A stretch of 10,871 nucleotides of DNA from Fibrobacteraceae bacterium (lineage in GTDB: Bacteria > Fibrobacterota > Fibrobacteria > Fibrobacterales > Fibrobacteraceae). Positions 1 to 7,806 of the stretch are shown here, piece by piece. Each line of letters opens with the position of its first letter. Position 1 is the first letter of the stretch. The translations under genes and the position numbers were made by a program. The DNA is taken from positions 62,386 to 73,256 of the forward strand of contig JABUUT010000035.1 of NCBI GenBank assembly GCA_021443045.1. The letters are read 5' to 3'. The notes below the pieces were generated by a model. That model had not been told where the DNA came from, did not search any database, and was given only the letters and a program-made list of their open reading frames with translations.

Positions 1-177
1 AAACGTAATCGTAGATGATTTTTTCTTTGCTACTGAGGCGGTAAGTTTTTTGCGATTGATTTTGGATTTGCTGGGGCTGCCATTGTGTTTGCGATGATGT
101 TGCTGTATATATCGCTTGTTTTTTGAGGGTGTTTTAAAAGCGCATGAGGCTGCTGTATTTGTTGATGTAAAAAATAG
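1..177. other. Leader region upstream of uvrA, no convincing gene
   Basis: This T-rich stretch holds no gene I can support. One forward frame is open from base 2 to a TGA at 95-97 (31 codons, ending with the residues LDLLGLPLCLR). It could be the tail of a gene that starts outside the window, but I do not recognise it. The 64-codon reverse reading frame across 30-224 overlaps the uvrA start, has no recognisable motif and is probably chance. No hairpin with a T-tract is evident. Confidence 0.4.
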
Positions 178-194
178 TTGGACTGTTTAATTAC

Positions 195-204
195 TATCTT
201 TTTG
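195..204 (+). promoter_or_regulatory. Possible -10 element of uvrA
   Basis: The sequence TATCTTTTTG lies only 6 bases before the uvrA ATG. It resembles the TAnnTTTG -7 element known from Bacteroidetes promoters and matches the TATCTTT found upstream of the gene at 5574. No good -35 partner is visible at 17 bases. If this is the promoter, transcription would start within a few bases of the ATG and give an almost leaderless mRNA. This is inference from motif similarity only. Confidence 0.3.
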
Positions 205-210
205 TGCACT

Positions 211-3200
211 ATGACGAAGTCCATTATTATTCGCGATGCTCACGAGCACAACCTGAACCATGTTGATTTAACTATCCCCCGGGATTCCATTGTGGTGGTG
301 ACGGGTGTTTCTGGTTCGGGAAAGTCTAGCCTGGCCTTTGATACGGTGTTCCAGGAGGGCCAGCGACGTTTTGTGGAATCGCTTTCGGCGTATGCCCGGC
401 AGTTTATTGGGCGCATGAAACGGCCCGATGTGGAGAGTGTGCGAGGGATTTCGCCAACTATTTCCATTGACCAGAAGACGGTGAACCGAAACCCCCGAAG
501 CACGGTGGGCACGGTGGTGGAAATTTTGGACCATTATCGTTTGCTTTTTGCCCGTTTGGGTTTGCCCCACTGCCCTAAGTGCGGTCGTGTGATTAAGGCC
601 CAGTCGGTGGATCAGATAGTAGATAATTTGTATGTGAGCGATGTGGACCGTCAGATTACGGTGATGGCCCCCATTGTGCAGGACCGCAAGGGTGAATACC
701 GCAAGGAACTTTTGGAACTGCGGGAGAATGGATTTGTGCGCGCTCGGGTGGATTGTAAAATTTATCGCATTGAAGATGTGCCCCCACTGGTGCGTTACGA
801 AAAGCATACTATTGAGGCGGTTATAGACCGCACGGAACTTTCGCGCAAGAACATGTCTCGAGTGCGGGAGGCTATTGAAGGGGCTTTGAAGCTTACCGAA
901 GGCAAACTGGTGTCGTTCTTGTTTGGTGATGGTGGCACTAATGGAGAAGGGGAGTACCGTTTGCAGGGTACGCTCCTGGCTTGCCCAAAGTGTAACATTT
1001 CTATTCCCGAATTGGAGCCTCGATTTTTTAGTTTCAACGACCCCAAGGGCCGCTGCCCTTTGTGCAAGGGGTTGGGGGAGTCTTGCGAGTTTGACGAAAA
1101 TCTGGTGGTGCCCGATAAGAGTTTGTCTATAAATCAGGGGGCGCTGGCTTGCCAGAAAAAAGATACCGGAGATGTGATTTTTAGTGATTTTGGTTGGAAG
1201 GATTTGCGGATTATTGCCCATGAAATGAAATTTTCTATGGACACACCTTGGTGCAAGCTGAAGCAAGCCCAGCAGAAGGCAGTGCTGTATGGCACTCCCA
1301 GCGGTTCCATGAGGGGCGTGATAACGGTGATGCAGGAACTTTGGGATTTGTGGCATATTTACCACTTTCGCAAATACATGCAGATTGGAGTGTGCCCGGA
1401 ATGCTCAGGCAGACGCATAAACCCTATTGCCCAGGCGGTGGATTTTCATGGCCACAATATTTGTGAAATGACGGACTGGTCCATTGAAAAGTCGGTGGAA
1501 TTTTTTGATTCGCTAAAACTGAGTGAAAGGGAACTGCACATTGGTCGAGAAATTTTTAAGGAGATTCGGGGGCGTCTTGGTTTTTTGCAGGCGGTGGGGC
1601 TTGGCTACCTGACTATTTCTCGAAAGGCGGCGACCTTGTCAGGTGGCGAAGCCCAGCGCATCCGCTTGGCGGGTGCGGTTGGCGCGGGGCTACAGGGGGT
1701 GCTGTATGTAATGGACGAACCTAGCATTGGGCTACACCCACGCGACAACGACCGCCTGCTAGAAATGCTCAAAAAGTTGCGTTCCCAAGGCAACAGCCTT
1801 ATTGTGGTGGAGCACGATGAAGATACCATGCGCCATGCAGACTACATTGTGGATGTGGGGCCTGGGGCTGGCGTAGAAGGGGGCCGTATCATGGCGGCGG
1901 GCACCGTAGAGGAATTGGAAAAAAACAAGTCGTCCATTACGGGAGCCTATTTAAGTGGTCGAAAGTCCATTGAAGTTCCAAAGCAGCGTTTAAAGGTGAC
2001 TGCAGAAACTCCGAAATTAAAAGTGGTTGGGGCGTCCGAAAACAACCTAAAAAATATCGATGTGGAAATTCCCCTAGGTGGTGCCTTTACGGTGGTTACC
2101 GGCGTTTCGGGCTCTGGAAAGAGCACTTTGGTAAACCAGATTTTGCGCAAGGAACTTGCCCGCCAACTGAATGGTGCCGAGGAACTCCCTGGTAAGTTTG
2201 AGCGTCTGGAAGGTGTTGAAAATTTGGACAAGGTCATTGAAATTGACCAGACCCCTATTGGGCGCACTCCCCGAAGCAACCCGGCCACCTACACCAAAAT
2301 TTGGGACGATATTCGGGATTTGTATGCGGGGCTTTCTGAAAGCAAGGTTCGTGGCTACACCAAGAGCCGTTACAGTTTTAATGTGAAGGGTGGCCGCTGC
2401 GAAGCCTGCGAAGGGGCTGGGGTAAAAGTGGTGGATATGCACATTTTGCCCAGCGTGCAGGTAACTTGCGAGGTTTGTGGTGGCAAGCGTTTTAACGAGG
2501 CCACTTGCGAAGTTTACTTTAATGGAAAGAACATTTACGATGTTCTTGAAATGAGCATTGACGAAGCCCACGAATTTTTTAAGAACATTCCAAAGATTGC
2601 TGGCCCTCTAGCTCTTTTAAAAGAAGTGGGCTTGGGTTATTTGCGCTTGGGGCAGCCCTCCACCACGCTGTCGGGCGGCGAAGCCCAGCGTGTGAAGATT
2701 GCTTCGGAGCTTCGTCGCCCGGGTACAGGCAAAACCTTGTATTTGCTAGACGAACCAACCACAGGGCTCCACTTTGAGGATATTCGGAAGTTGCTGGAAT
2801 GCCTGAACCGCCTGCGTAGCCTAGGCAACAGCGTGGTGGTGATTGAACATAATTTGGATGTAATCAAGTGCGCCGACTGGATTGTTGATTTGGGCCCCGA
2901 TGCGGGTGTGAACGGTGGTCGCGTGATTGCTACGGGGGCTCCAGAAACCATAGCCAAAAGCAAAAAAAGTGAAACCGGAAAATATTTAGCCAAGGTGCTT
3001 AACCGACAACCACTAACCACCAATCACCAGCCACCAACAACCAACAACCAAAAACCATCCTCCGATTACTCCTTAAACATTGAAGTTCGGGGTGCCCGCA
3101 AGCACAATTTGAAAAATATAGATGTCACCATTCCCCGCCACAAACTCACGGTCATTACCGGTGTGTCGGGCTCTGGAAAATCAAGCCTCGCTTTTCACAC

Positions 3201-5499
3201 CTTGTTTAGCGAAGGCCAGCGTCGCTTTGTAGAAACCCTTTCTACCTACGCCCGGCGCTTTTTGGGCCGCCCCGACCGGGGAAGCATCGATTCCATTAGT
3301 GGCCTTGCTCCCGCCATTGCCATTGACCAAAAAAGTGCAAGCAAAAGCCCCCGAAGTACGGTGGCCACCCTCACCGAAATTTACGACTATTTTCGCATTT
3401 TCTGGGCCCGGGTAGGAACCCCGCACTGCCTCCACTGTGGCCGTCCCATTGATTCCTATGCCGTGAGCCAGCTGGTAACCATGGCCTTTGAAAAATCCAT
3501 AGGTTCCATGGTAACGGTGCTTGCCCCCTTCGAAATCAAGGATGTTCTTACTTTATCCAAAATATTGGTGGAGAAGGGGTACCGCAAGGTGTTTATGGGT
3601 AAAAAGATGGTGGAACTGCCTTTGCCCAAAGTTCCCACTCGCGAAAAGGAGCTTTTGGCCGTTGTAGACCAGGTGGTAATCAAAGAAGAAAACCGCACTC
3701 GCCTGGTTGAAGCTTTTGAGCGGGCCTATCGAGATGGTGGTGGTATTTTGCAAGTTGATTTTGAAGGTGCAAATTGGAATGGGTTAGGTAACAACCGCTT
3801 GGTGGCCAGCGAAAAGCCGGGCTGCCCTCGTTGCGGCTGGTACATGGACAGTGCCCTGAACCCCAAGCATTTTAGTTTTAACACCCATTGGGGGGCCTGT
3901 GAAACTTGCCTGGGGCTGGGCCATTTGCGAACGGGGAAAATTTGCCCCGATTGTGGAGGAGAACGCTTAAAGCCTGAATATTTGGCCGTGCGCATTGGCA
4001 AAAAGAACATTATGGATGTGAATCATTTGAGCATAGACGAAGCTCGGGACTGGTTTGCGGAATTGAAATTTGATGGGGAGAAAAATGCCGAAGGCAAGGA
4101 GCGTGTGGCTGCACCACTCCTTCGTGAAATCATTGGCCGCCTGGATTTTTTAAAGAGTGTAGGCTTAGGTTATATTGGCCTTGACCGTGCAGGGGACACT
4201 TTGAGTGGTGGCGAATCCCAGCGCATTCGCCTGGCTAGTCAAATAGGAAGTGGCCTAGAAGGGGTGCTCTATGTTTTGGATGAACCTACGGTGGGCCTAC
4301 ACGAAAGTGATACAAATAAATTACTGGAAACTTTGCGTAGGCTGCGGGATTTAGGCAACACCTTGGTCGTGGTGGAACACGACATGAATATGATGCGTTC
4401 GGCAGATCACATTATTGACATGGGCCCTGCTGCTGGAGAGTTTGGTGGCTGCGTGGTGGCCGAAGGCTCCCCTGAACTTTTATCCAAACCCTACGCCTTG
4501 CAACAGTTCCCTCAGAGTGAAACGGTCAAGTATCTTACCCGCTCCATTCCTATGGCTAATGAAGTTGCGGCAAAGCCTATTACCGACTCCACGGAATTTT
4601 ATGAATTTAAAAATTTGTCTGCAAACAACCTGAAGAATTTGTCTGTAAAATTTCCAAAGGGGGCCGTTAGCGTGGTGTGTGGGGTTTCGGGCTCAGGTAA
4701 AAGTTCGCTGGTGATGAATGAAATTTATCCAGCACTTTGCCGAAAGTTCCAGGCCCGGGGCAGCAAGAAAAAGTCGGGCCAGGCAATGCTCGTGGATCAA
4801 AGCCCCATTTCGGGAACTCCCCGCAGCACTCCCGCTAGCTTTACTGGAGTTTTAGACGATATTCGCGCACTATTCAGCAAACTGGAACAGTCTAAGGTCA
4901 AGGGTTTTGATTATGGCCGCTTTAGCTACAATTTGGCTCGTGGCCGCTGCCCCGTCTGTGAAGGCCGTGGAGCCATTTCAGTGGAAATGCACTTTCTTTC
5001 GGACGTGTGGGAAACCTGCGAAGCCTGTGGCGGTAAAAGGTACAATCAAGAAACCCTTACGGTTACTTTTAAGGGCAAAAATATTGCCGACGTTCTAGAC
5101 ATGCGGGTGGCAGAAGCCTGCGAGTTCTTTAAGGACCAGCCAAAAATTTTACCCAAGCTGGAAGCCCTTCGCGACGTGGGGCTTCCATACGTTAGGTTGG
5201 GGCAATCGGTAACCACCCTCAGCGGCGGCGAAAACCAGCGCCTTAAACTGGCTGCCGAACTTGCCCGCAAAACAAATGGCGAAACGGTGTATCTTTTGGA
5301 CGAACCCACCACAGGGCTCCACCTCAAAGATATTCAGGTACTTTGGAACTTGCTTCGCCGCCTATCGGCTCGGGGCGACACCGTAATTGTCATTGAACAC
5401 CACCCCGACATTATTCGACTAGCCGATTGGAAGGTGGAACTTGGCCCTGTGGGGGGGGCTTCGGGAGGATATCTCTTGAATATGGGTAAAAATGAGTGA
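211..5499 (+). CDS. uvrA: UvrA, excinuclease ABC subunit A, tandem double-length form
   Basis: This is the DNA damage-recognition ATPase of nucleotide excision repair, which binds DNA and loads UvrB. The protein has 1762 residues, about twice the usual ~940, because two UvrA units are fused. Half 1 (1-930) is canonical: Walker A at 32-40, a CxxC pair at C121/C124, UvrB-binding region ~130-245 with RKGE at 159-162, zinc module C258/C261/C282/C285, insertion domain ~290-394, signature LSGGEAQR 476-483, Walker B D502/E503, H535; then Walker A 631-639, zinc finger C730/C733/C753/C756, signature 820-827, D847/E848, H880. A Thr/Asn/Pro/Gln linker spans ~931-950. Half 2 repeats the order: Walker A K990, C1073/C1076, zinc module C1205/C1208/C1230/C1233, signature 1331-1338, D1357/E1358, H1390, Walker A K1497, zinc finger C1580/C1583/C1603/C1606, signature ~1670-1677, D1697/E1698, H1730. 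All four ATPase sites look intact. Half 2 has 7 residues where half 1 has the insertion domain, and no RKGE motif. The start at 211 matches the family N-terminus (IIIRDAHEHNL); an upstream in-frame TTG at 178 adds 11 unlikely residues. Chlamydial UvrA is also known to be double-length. Confidence 0.96.
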   Translation: MTKSIIIRDAHEHNLNHVDLTIPRDSIVVVTGVSGSGKSSLAFDTVFQEGQRRFVESLSAYARQFIGRMKRPDVESVRGISPTISIDQKTVNRNPRSTVGTVVEILDHYRLLFARLGLPHCPKCGRVIKAQSVDQIVDNLYVSDVDRQITVMAPIVQDRKGEYRKELLELRENGFVRARVDCKIYRIEDVPPLVRYEKHTIEAVIDRTELSRKNMSRVREAIEGALKLTEGKLVSFLFGDGGTNGEGEYRLQGTLLACPKCNISIPELEPRFFSFNDPKGRCPLCKGLGESCEFDENLVVPDKSLSINQGALACQKKDTGDVIFSDFGWKDLRIIAHEMKFSMDTPWCKLKQAQQKAVLYGTPSGSMRGVITVMQELWDLWHIYHFRKYMQIGVCPECSGRRINPIAQAVDFHGHNICEMTDWSIEKSVEFFDSLKLSERELHIGREIFKEIRGRLGFLQAVGLGYLTISRKAATLSGGEAQRIRLAGAVGAGLQGVLYVMDEPSIGLHPRDNDRLLEMLKKLRSQGNSLIVVEHDEDTMRHADYIVDVGPGAGVEGGRIMAAGTVEELEKNKSSITGAYLSGRKSIEVPKQRLKVTAETPKLKVVGASENNLKNIDVEIPLGGAFTVVTGVSGSGKSTLVNQILRKELARQLNGAEELPGKFERLEGVENLDKVIEIDQTPIGRTPRSNPATYTKIWDDIRDLYAGLSESKVRGYTKSRYSFNVKGGRCEACEGAGVKVVDMHILPSVQVTCEVCGGKRFNEATCEVYFNGKNIYDVLEMSIDEAHEFFKNIPKIAGPLALLKEVGLGYLRLGQPSTTLSGGEAQRVKIASELRRPGTGKTLYLLDEPTTGLHFEDIRKLLECLNRLRSLGNSVVVIEHNLDVIKCADWIVDLGPDAGVNGGRVIATGAPETIAKSKKSETGKYLAKVLNRQPLTTNHQPPTTNNQKPSSDYSLNIEVRGARKHNLKNIDVTIPRHKLTVITGVSGSGKSSLAFHTLFSEGQRRFVETLSTYARRFLGRPDRGSIDSISGLAPAIAIDQKSASKSPRSTVATLTEIYDYFRIFWARVGTPHCLHCGRPIDSYAVSQLVTMAFEKSIGSMVTVLAPFEIKDVLTLSKILVEKGYRKVFMGKKMVELPLPKVPTREKELLAVVDQVVIKEENRTRLVEAFERAYRDGGGILQVDFEGANWNGLGNNRLVASEKPGCPRCGWYMDSALNPKHFSFNTHWGACETCLGLGHLRTGKICPDCGGERLKPEYLAVRIGKKNIMDVNHLSIDEARDWFAELKFDGEKNAEGKERVAAPLLREIIGRLDFLKSVGLGYIGLDRAGDTLSGGESQRIRLASQIGSGLEGVLYVLDEPTVGLHESDTNKLLETLRRLRDLGNTLVVVEHDMNMMRSADHIIDMGPAAGEFGGCVVAEGSPELLSKPYALQQFPQSETVKYLTRSIPMANEVAAKPITDSTEFYEFKNLSANNLKNLSVKFPKGAVSVVCGVSGSGKSSLVMNEIYPALCRKFQARGSKKKSGQAMLVDQSPISGTPRSTPASFTGVLDDIRALFSKLEQSKVKGFDYGRFSYNLARGRCPVCEGRGAISVEMHFLSDVWETCEACGGKRYNQETLTVTFKGKNIADVLDMRVAEACEFFKDQPKILPKLEALRDVGLPYVRLGQSVTTLSGGENQRLKLAAELARKTNGETVYLLDEPTTGLHLKDIQVLWNLLRRLSARGDTVIVIEHHPDIIRLADWKVELGPVGGASGGYLLNMGKNE
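3004..3059 (+). repeat. Heptanucleotide tandem repeat encoding the UvrA linker
   Basis: Eight consecutive 7-base units, consensus CACCAAC, run without a break: CGACAAC, CACTAAC, CACCAAT, CACCAGC, CACCAAC, AACCAAC, AACCAAA, AACCATC. Three units make 21 bases, so the encoded linker has its own 7-residue period (RQPLTTN, HQPPTTN, then NQKPS). The tract lies exactly between the last residues of UvrA half 1 and the conserved start of half 2 (IEVRGARKHNL). The units are diverged, which lowers but does not exclude slippage. Confidence 0.9.
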
Positions 5500-5509
5500 A
5501 TGTGTTTTG

Positions 5510-5536
5510 ACATTTGTAAAAAATAAATGCAAATGT
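5510..5536. promoter_or_regulatory. Inverted repeat upstream of the FGE-like gene, possible operator
   Basis: ACATTTG at 5510-5516 and CAAATGT at 5530-5536 form a perfect 7-bp inverted repeat around a 13-base A-rich spacer. The left arm overlaps a TTGACA (5507-5512) and the right arm ends 2 bases before the possible -10 element, so a bound protein could control the promoter. It could instead form a weak hairpin after uvrA, but there is no T-tract after it. Function is inferred. Confidence 0.4.
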
Positions 5537-5538
5537 GT

Positions 5539-5550
5539 TATCTTTATATT
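5539..5550 (+). promoter_or_regulatory. Possible -10 element for the FGE-like gene
   Basis: TATCTTTATATT lies 23 bases before the ATG at 5574. A TTTG at 5513-5516 sits 22 bases upstream, close to but longer than the 19-21 bases of the Bacteroidetes -33/-7 promoter spacing. The TTGACA at 5507-5512 is too distant for an ordinary sigma-70 spacing. The same TATCTTT occurs before uvrA. Confidence 0.35.
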
Positions 5551-5563
5551 ACAAAAGATTGTC

Positions 5564-5568
5564 AGGAG
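5564..5568 (+). promoter_or_regulatory. Ribosome binding site that decides the start at 5574
   Basis: AGGAG stands 5 bases before the ATG. It selects this start over the in-frame GTG at 5535, which lacks such a site and would put a charged stretch before the signal peptide. Confidence 0.75.
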
Positions 5569-5573
5569 ATTTT

Positions 5574-7805
5574 ATGTCTTTCTTACGAGTACTCCCTGTT
5601 TTACTTTTATTGCCAATGGTAACGTTGGCTGCCAGTGACAAGAATTTTGTCATTCAGCCGAAATTCTTTAAGGTTGGCGAAATTGTAGCGCCCATTGCCG
5701 ATATGGCCTTGCAGACTGAAGGAAAAGTAGTGGTTTCTGAAAAAATCACCTTCCCCTTTAAGGCGAATACTCTTTATCTGCGTCACAAACTGGGCCCAAA
5801 GGAATACCAGTGGGTTGCGGGTGACTTGGCTCCCGAAAATTTTAAGAAGCTCCATGCTTTTAGCTTGGCTGCCAACCACTTGCTTGCCTATGAAGTGGCT
5901 ACTATGCGTTTTTACGCCACAAACAAAACAAAGCCTTTTCAAGACGAAGCTGACATATACTTTGACAAAGAATATATTTATTCTGCCCGCGTACCAAAGC
6001 TTTACTTTATGAAGAATGGCCAGTGGCAGTTGCTTAAGGAATCTCCTCTTCCCTGCGTTATTGAGATTAATTCTTCTATCCATAACTTGGAGTATTCCTC
6101 TTTTCAGGCAAAGTTAAATGACCAAACTCGGTCTTACTACCCAATGGATCCTGGTGTGTATATGTTCAGTTTTAGTGCTCCAGGATTTTTACCTATGATA
6201 GATATTGGTGTGGCCAAGGCTGGCGAAGTGCTTTCGATGCGCCCTCAACTTCCACCCATGGACCCAACCTCGGGTGCCATGGTTGTAGTGTCCATTTCTA
6301 CCTCTCAGGTGGGTGCCACACGTTCCTTGGAAGAAACGGAACAGCTCTACGACAAGTTTACCAGCGAAGTGCAGACCAATGTTTCCCTTACAGACATGGG
6401 TGTGTTCGAAAAGATGTATCCCAATCCTAAGGCTTCACATACCCTTGGTCTTAGTGACAATGATTATGATTATCAAGAATACGTAAAGCGTTTTAAGGCA
6501 AAAAAAGACGAAGCACGCAGTTTGTGGCGTAACTCCAAGATGTCTGGTGTGAATGAAGTGAATAAGGCCTTTAAAGAAAAGTTTGAAATTCTCCAGGCTC
6601 CTTCTCTTACCGTTGATAACTACCCCTCCAAGATGGAATTGACGGTAGACAGTACTGCTGCAGGCTTGGATACCAACCTGATGCTCACCTTTGGTAGTGA
6701 CCATGGCCGGATTGATGTGGCATGGAAGGGGAAGGTTAACAACTTTAACAACGACTCGTTGCTCAATCTATTGATTCTGCATTCAACTGGCATTCGTGTG
6801 TTTTTGCAGATACAGAACAACAAGCCTGTCTGGATTATGAAAGAGGGGCTTGTGGCTAGCCGCCATCAGTACCGCTATGAAAGAATTGTGTTTGAAATTG
6901 ACGGTCAGCAGCTAGAGGGGGCAGGTGCCTTTGTTCTTCCTCCTTACATACTGGAACAAATTGAAGTTCAGGAGTGGCTGAACCCCAAACCTGTGGCTCC
7001 AGTTCCCGTTGTAGAAGAAAAGAAGGATGTTCCTCAGAAGCCGGATACCGTTTACTTTAGCGATGCCGAAATTTACTTGAACAGCCCGGAAATGAGAATC
7101 CCTCGCATTTTCCGCGACAAGGTTCTTGGAAATGTGGCGCTCATTGACTCTGGCGAATTCCGCTATCAGGGACGCATTGTAAAAATGTCTGGCTTTGGTA
7201 TTCAAACAACTGAAGTCACTCAGAACTTTTTTGCCGAAACCATGAAGCGTGCCGATTCTACCAAGAGAATTGTGGACCGTTCCACCTACAAGAATGCCAA
7301 CATTCCTGTTCACAACATTACTTGGGATGACGCTCAAGCCTTCTGTAAAATGATTGGTGGCGATCTTCCTACGGAAGCCCAATGGGAATATGCGGGCCGA
7401 GCTGACAACAACGAGGGCTCGCTATGGAATTTGGAAGAGAATCCAGACCCATCCAAGTATGCCATTTATCGGCAAAATTCCTACAAGGCTGGCAAAAAGT
7501 CTGAAGCTTACGGCCCACAAAAGGTTTCTTCAAAAAAGTCTAACCCATGGGGCATTTTTGATATGTCGGGCAATGTGGCTGAATGGGTAAAAGACAAGTA
7601 CTTTATGCTTTCCTTCTGGGTTGAAGAGTCTAACCCAACAGGTGCCATGCTGGGCTCCCACCACATTCTTAAAGGGGGTTCCTGGAAATCTGATGAAGAT
7701 GAATTGAACCTTACGGAGCGTGATGATGAAGATCCGCGCTATTGGTCTGAAACCATTGGTTTCCGTTGTGCATTCCCAAGGGAATTAATTGAAAAGTTGA
7801 AGTAG
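5574..7805 (+). CDS. Exported protein with C-terminal FGE-sulfatase (SUMF-like) domain, catalytic cysteines absent
   Basis: The protein has 743 residues. A signal peptide is clear (residues 1-20, core VLPVLLLLPMVTLA), so it acts in the periplasm or outer envelope. Residues ~20-160 are unrecognised; ~160-231 are weakly PEGA-like (LNDQTRSYYPMDPGVYMFSF); ~298-338 look helical and charged; 470-490 form a Pro/Val/Lys-rich linker. Residues ~517-734 form a formylglycine-generating-enzyme fold: EVTQ at 547-550, LPTEAQWEYA at 598-607, GIFDMSGNVAEW at 660-671, GGSW at 701-704 and GFRCAF at 729-734. Between GGSW and GFRCA, where oxygen-dependent FGE enzymes carry a CxxxxC pair, this protein has only acidic and polar residues, so formylglycine synthesis is unlikely. 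A structural or binding role, as for the GldJ/GldK relatives, is possible. AGGAG at 5564-5568 fixes the ATG at 5574; a GTG at 5535 would spoil the signal peptide. The next gene starts one base after the stop. Confidence 0.88.
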   Translation: MSFLRVLPVLLLLPMVTLAASDKNFVIQPKFFKVGEIVAPIADMALQTEGKVVVSEKITFPFKANTLYLRHKLGPKEYQWVAGDLAPENFKKLHAFSLAANHLLAYEVATMRFYATNKTKPFQDEADIYFDKEYIYSARVPKLYFMKNGQWQLLKESPLPCVIEINSSIHNLEYSSFQAKLNDQTRSYYPMDPGVYMFSFSAPGFLPMIDIGVAKAGEVLSMRPQLPPMDPTSGAMVVVSISTSQVGATRSLEETEQLYDKFTSEVQTNVSLTDMGVFEKMYPNPKASHTLGLSDNDYDYQEYVKRFKAKKDEARSLWRNSKMSGVNEVNKAFKEKFEILQAPSLTVDNYPSKMELTVDSTAAGLDTNLMLTFGSDHGRIDVAWKGKVNNFNNDSLLNLLILHSTGIRVFLQIQNNKPVWIMKEGLVASRHQYRYERIVFEIDGQQLEGAGAFVLPPYILEQIEVQEWLNPKPVAPVPVVEEKKDVPQKPDTVYFSDAEIYLNSPEMRIPRIFRDKVLGNVALIDSGEFRYQGRIVKMSGFGIQTTEVTQNFFAETMKRADSTKRIVDRSTYKNANIPVHNITWDDAQAFCKMIGGDLPTEAQWEYAGRADNNEGSLWNLEENPDPSKYAIYRQNSYKAGKKSEAYGPQKVSSKKSNPWGIFDMSGNVAEWVKDKYFMLSFWVEESNPTGAMLGSHHILKGGSWKSDEDELNLTERDDEDPRYWSETIGFRCAFPRELIEKLK

Positions 7806-7806
7806 T

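Noticed and set aside
30..224. 64-codon - strand reading frame before uvrA
   Set aside because: It overlaps the uvrA start and shows no motif or family likeness.
268..1365. Long open reading frame of 365 codons on the - strand inside uvrA
   Set aside because: It is fully antisense to a strongly conserved UvrA coding region, has no recognisable domain, and is explained by codon bias of the + strand gene.
3061..5499. Second UvrA half as a pseudogene or decaying duplicate
   Set aside because: Both Walker A and B motifs, signatures, H-loops and all zinc cysteines are intact, and the reading frame is open throughout.
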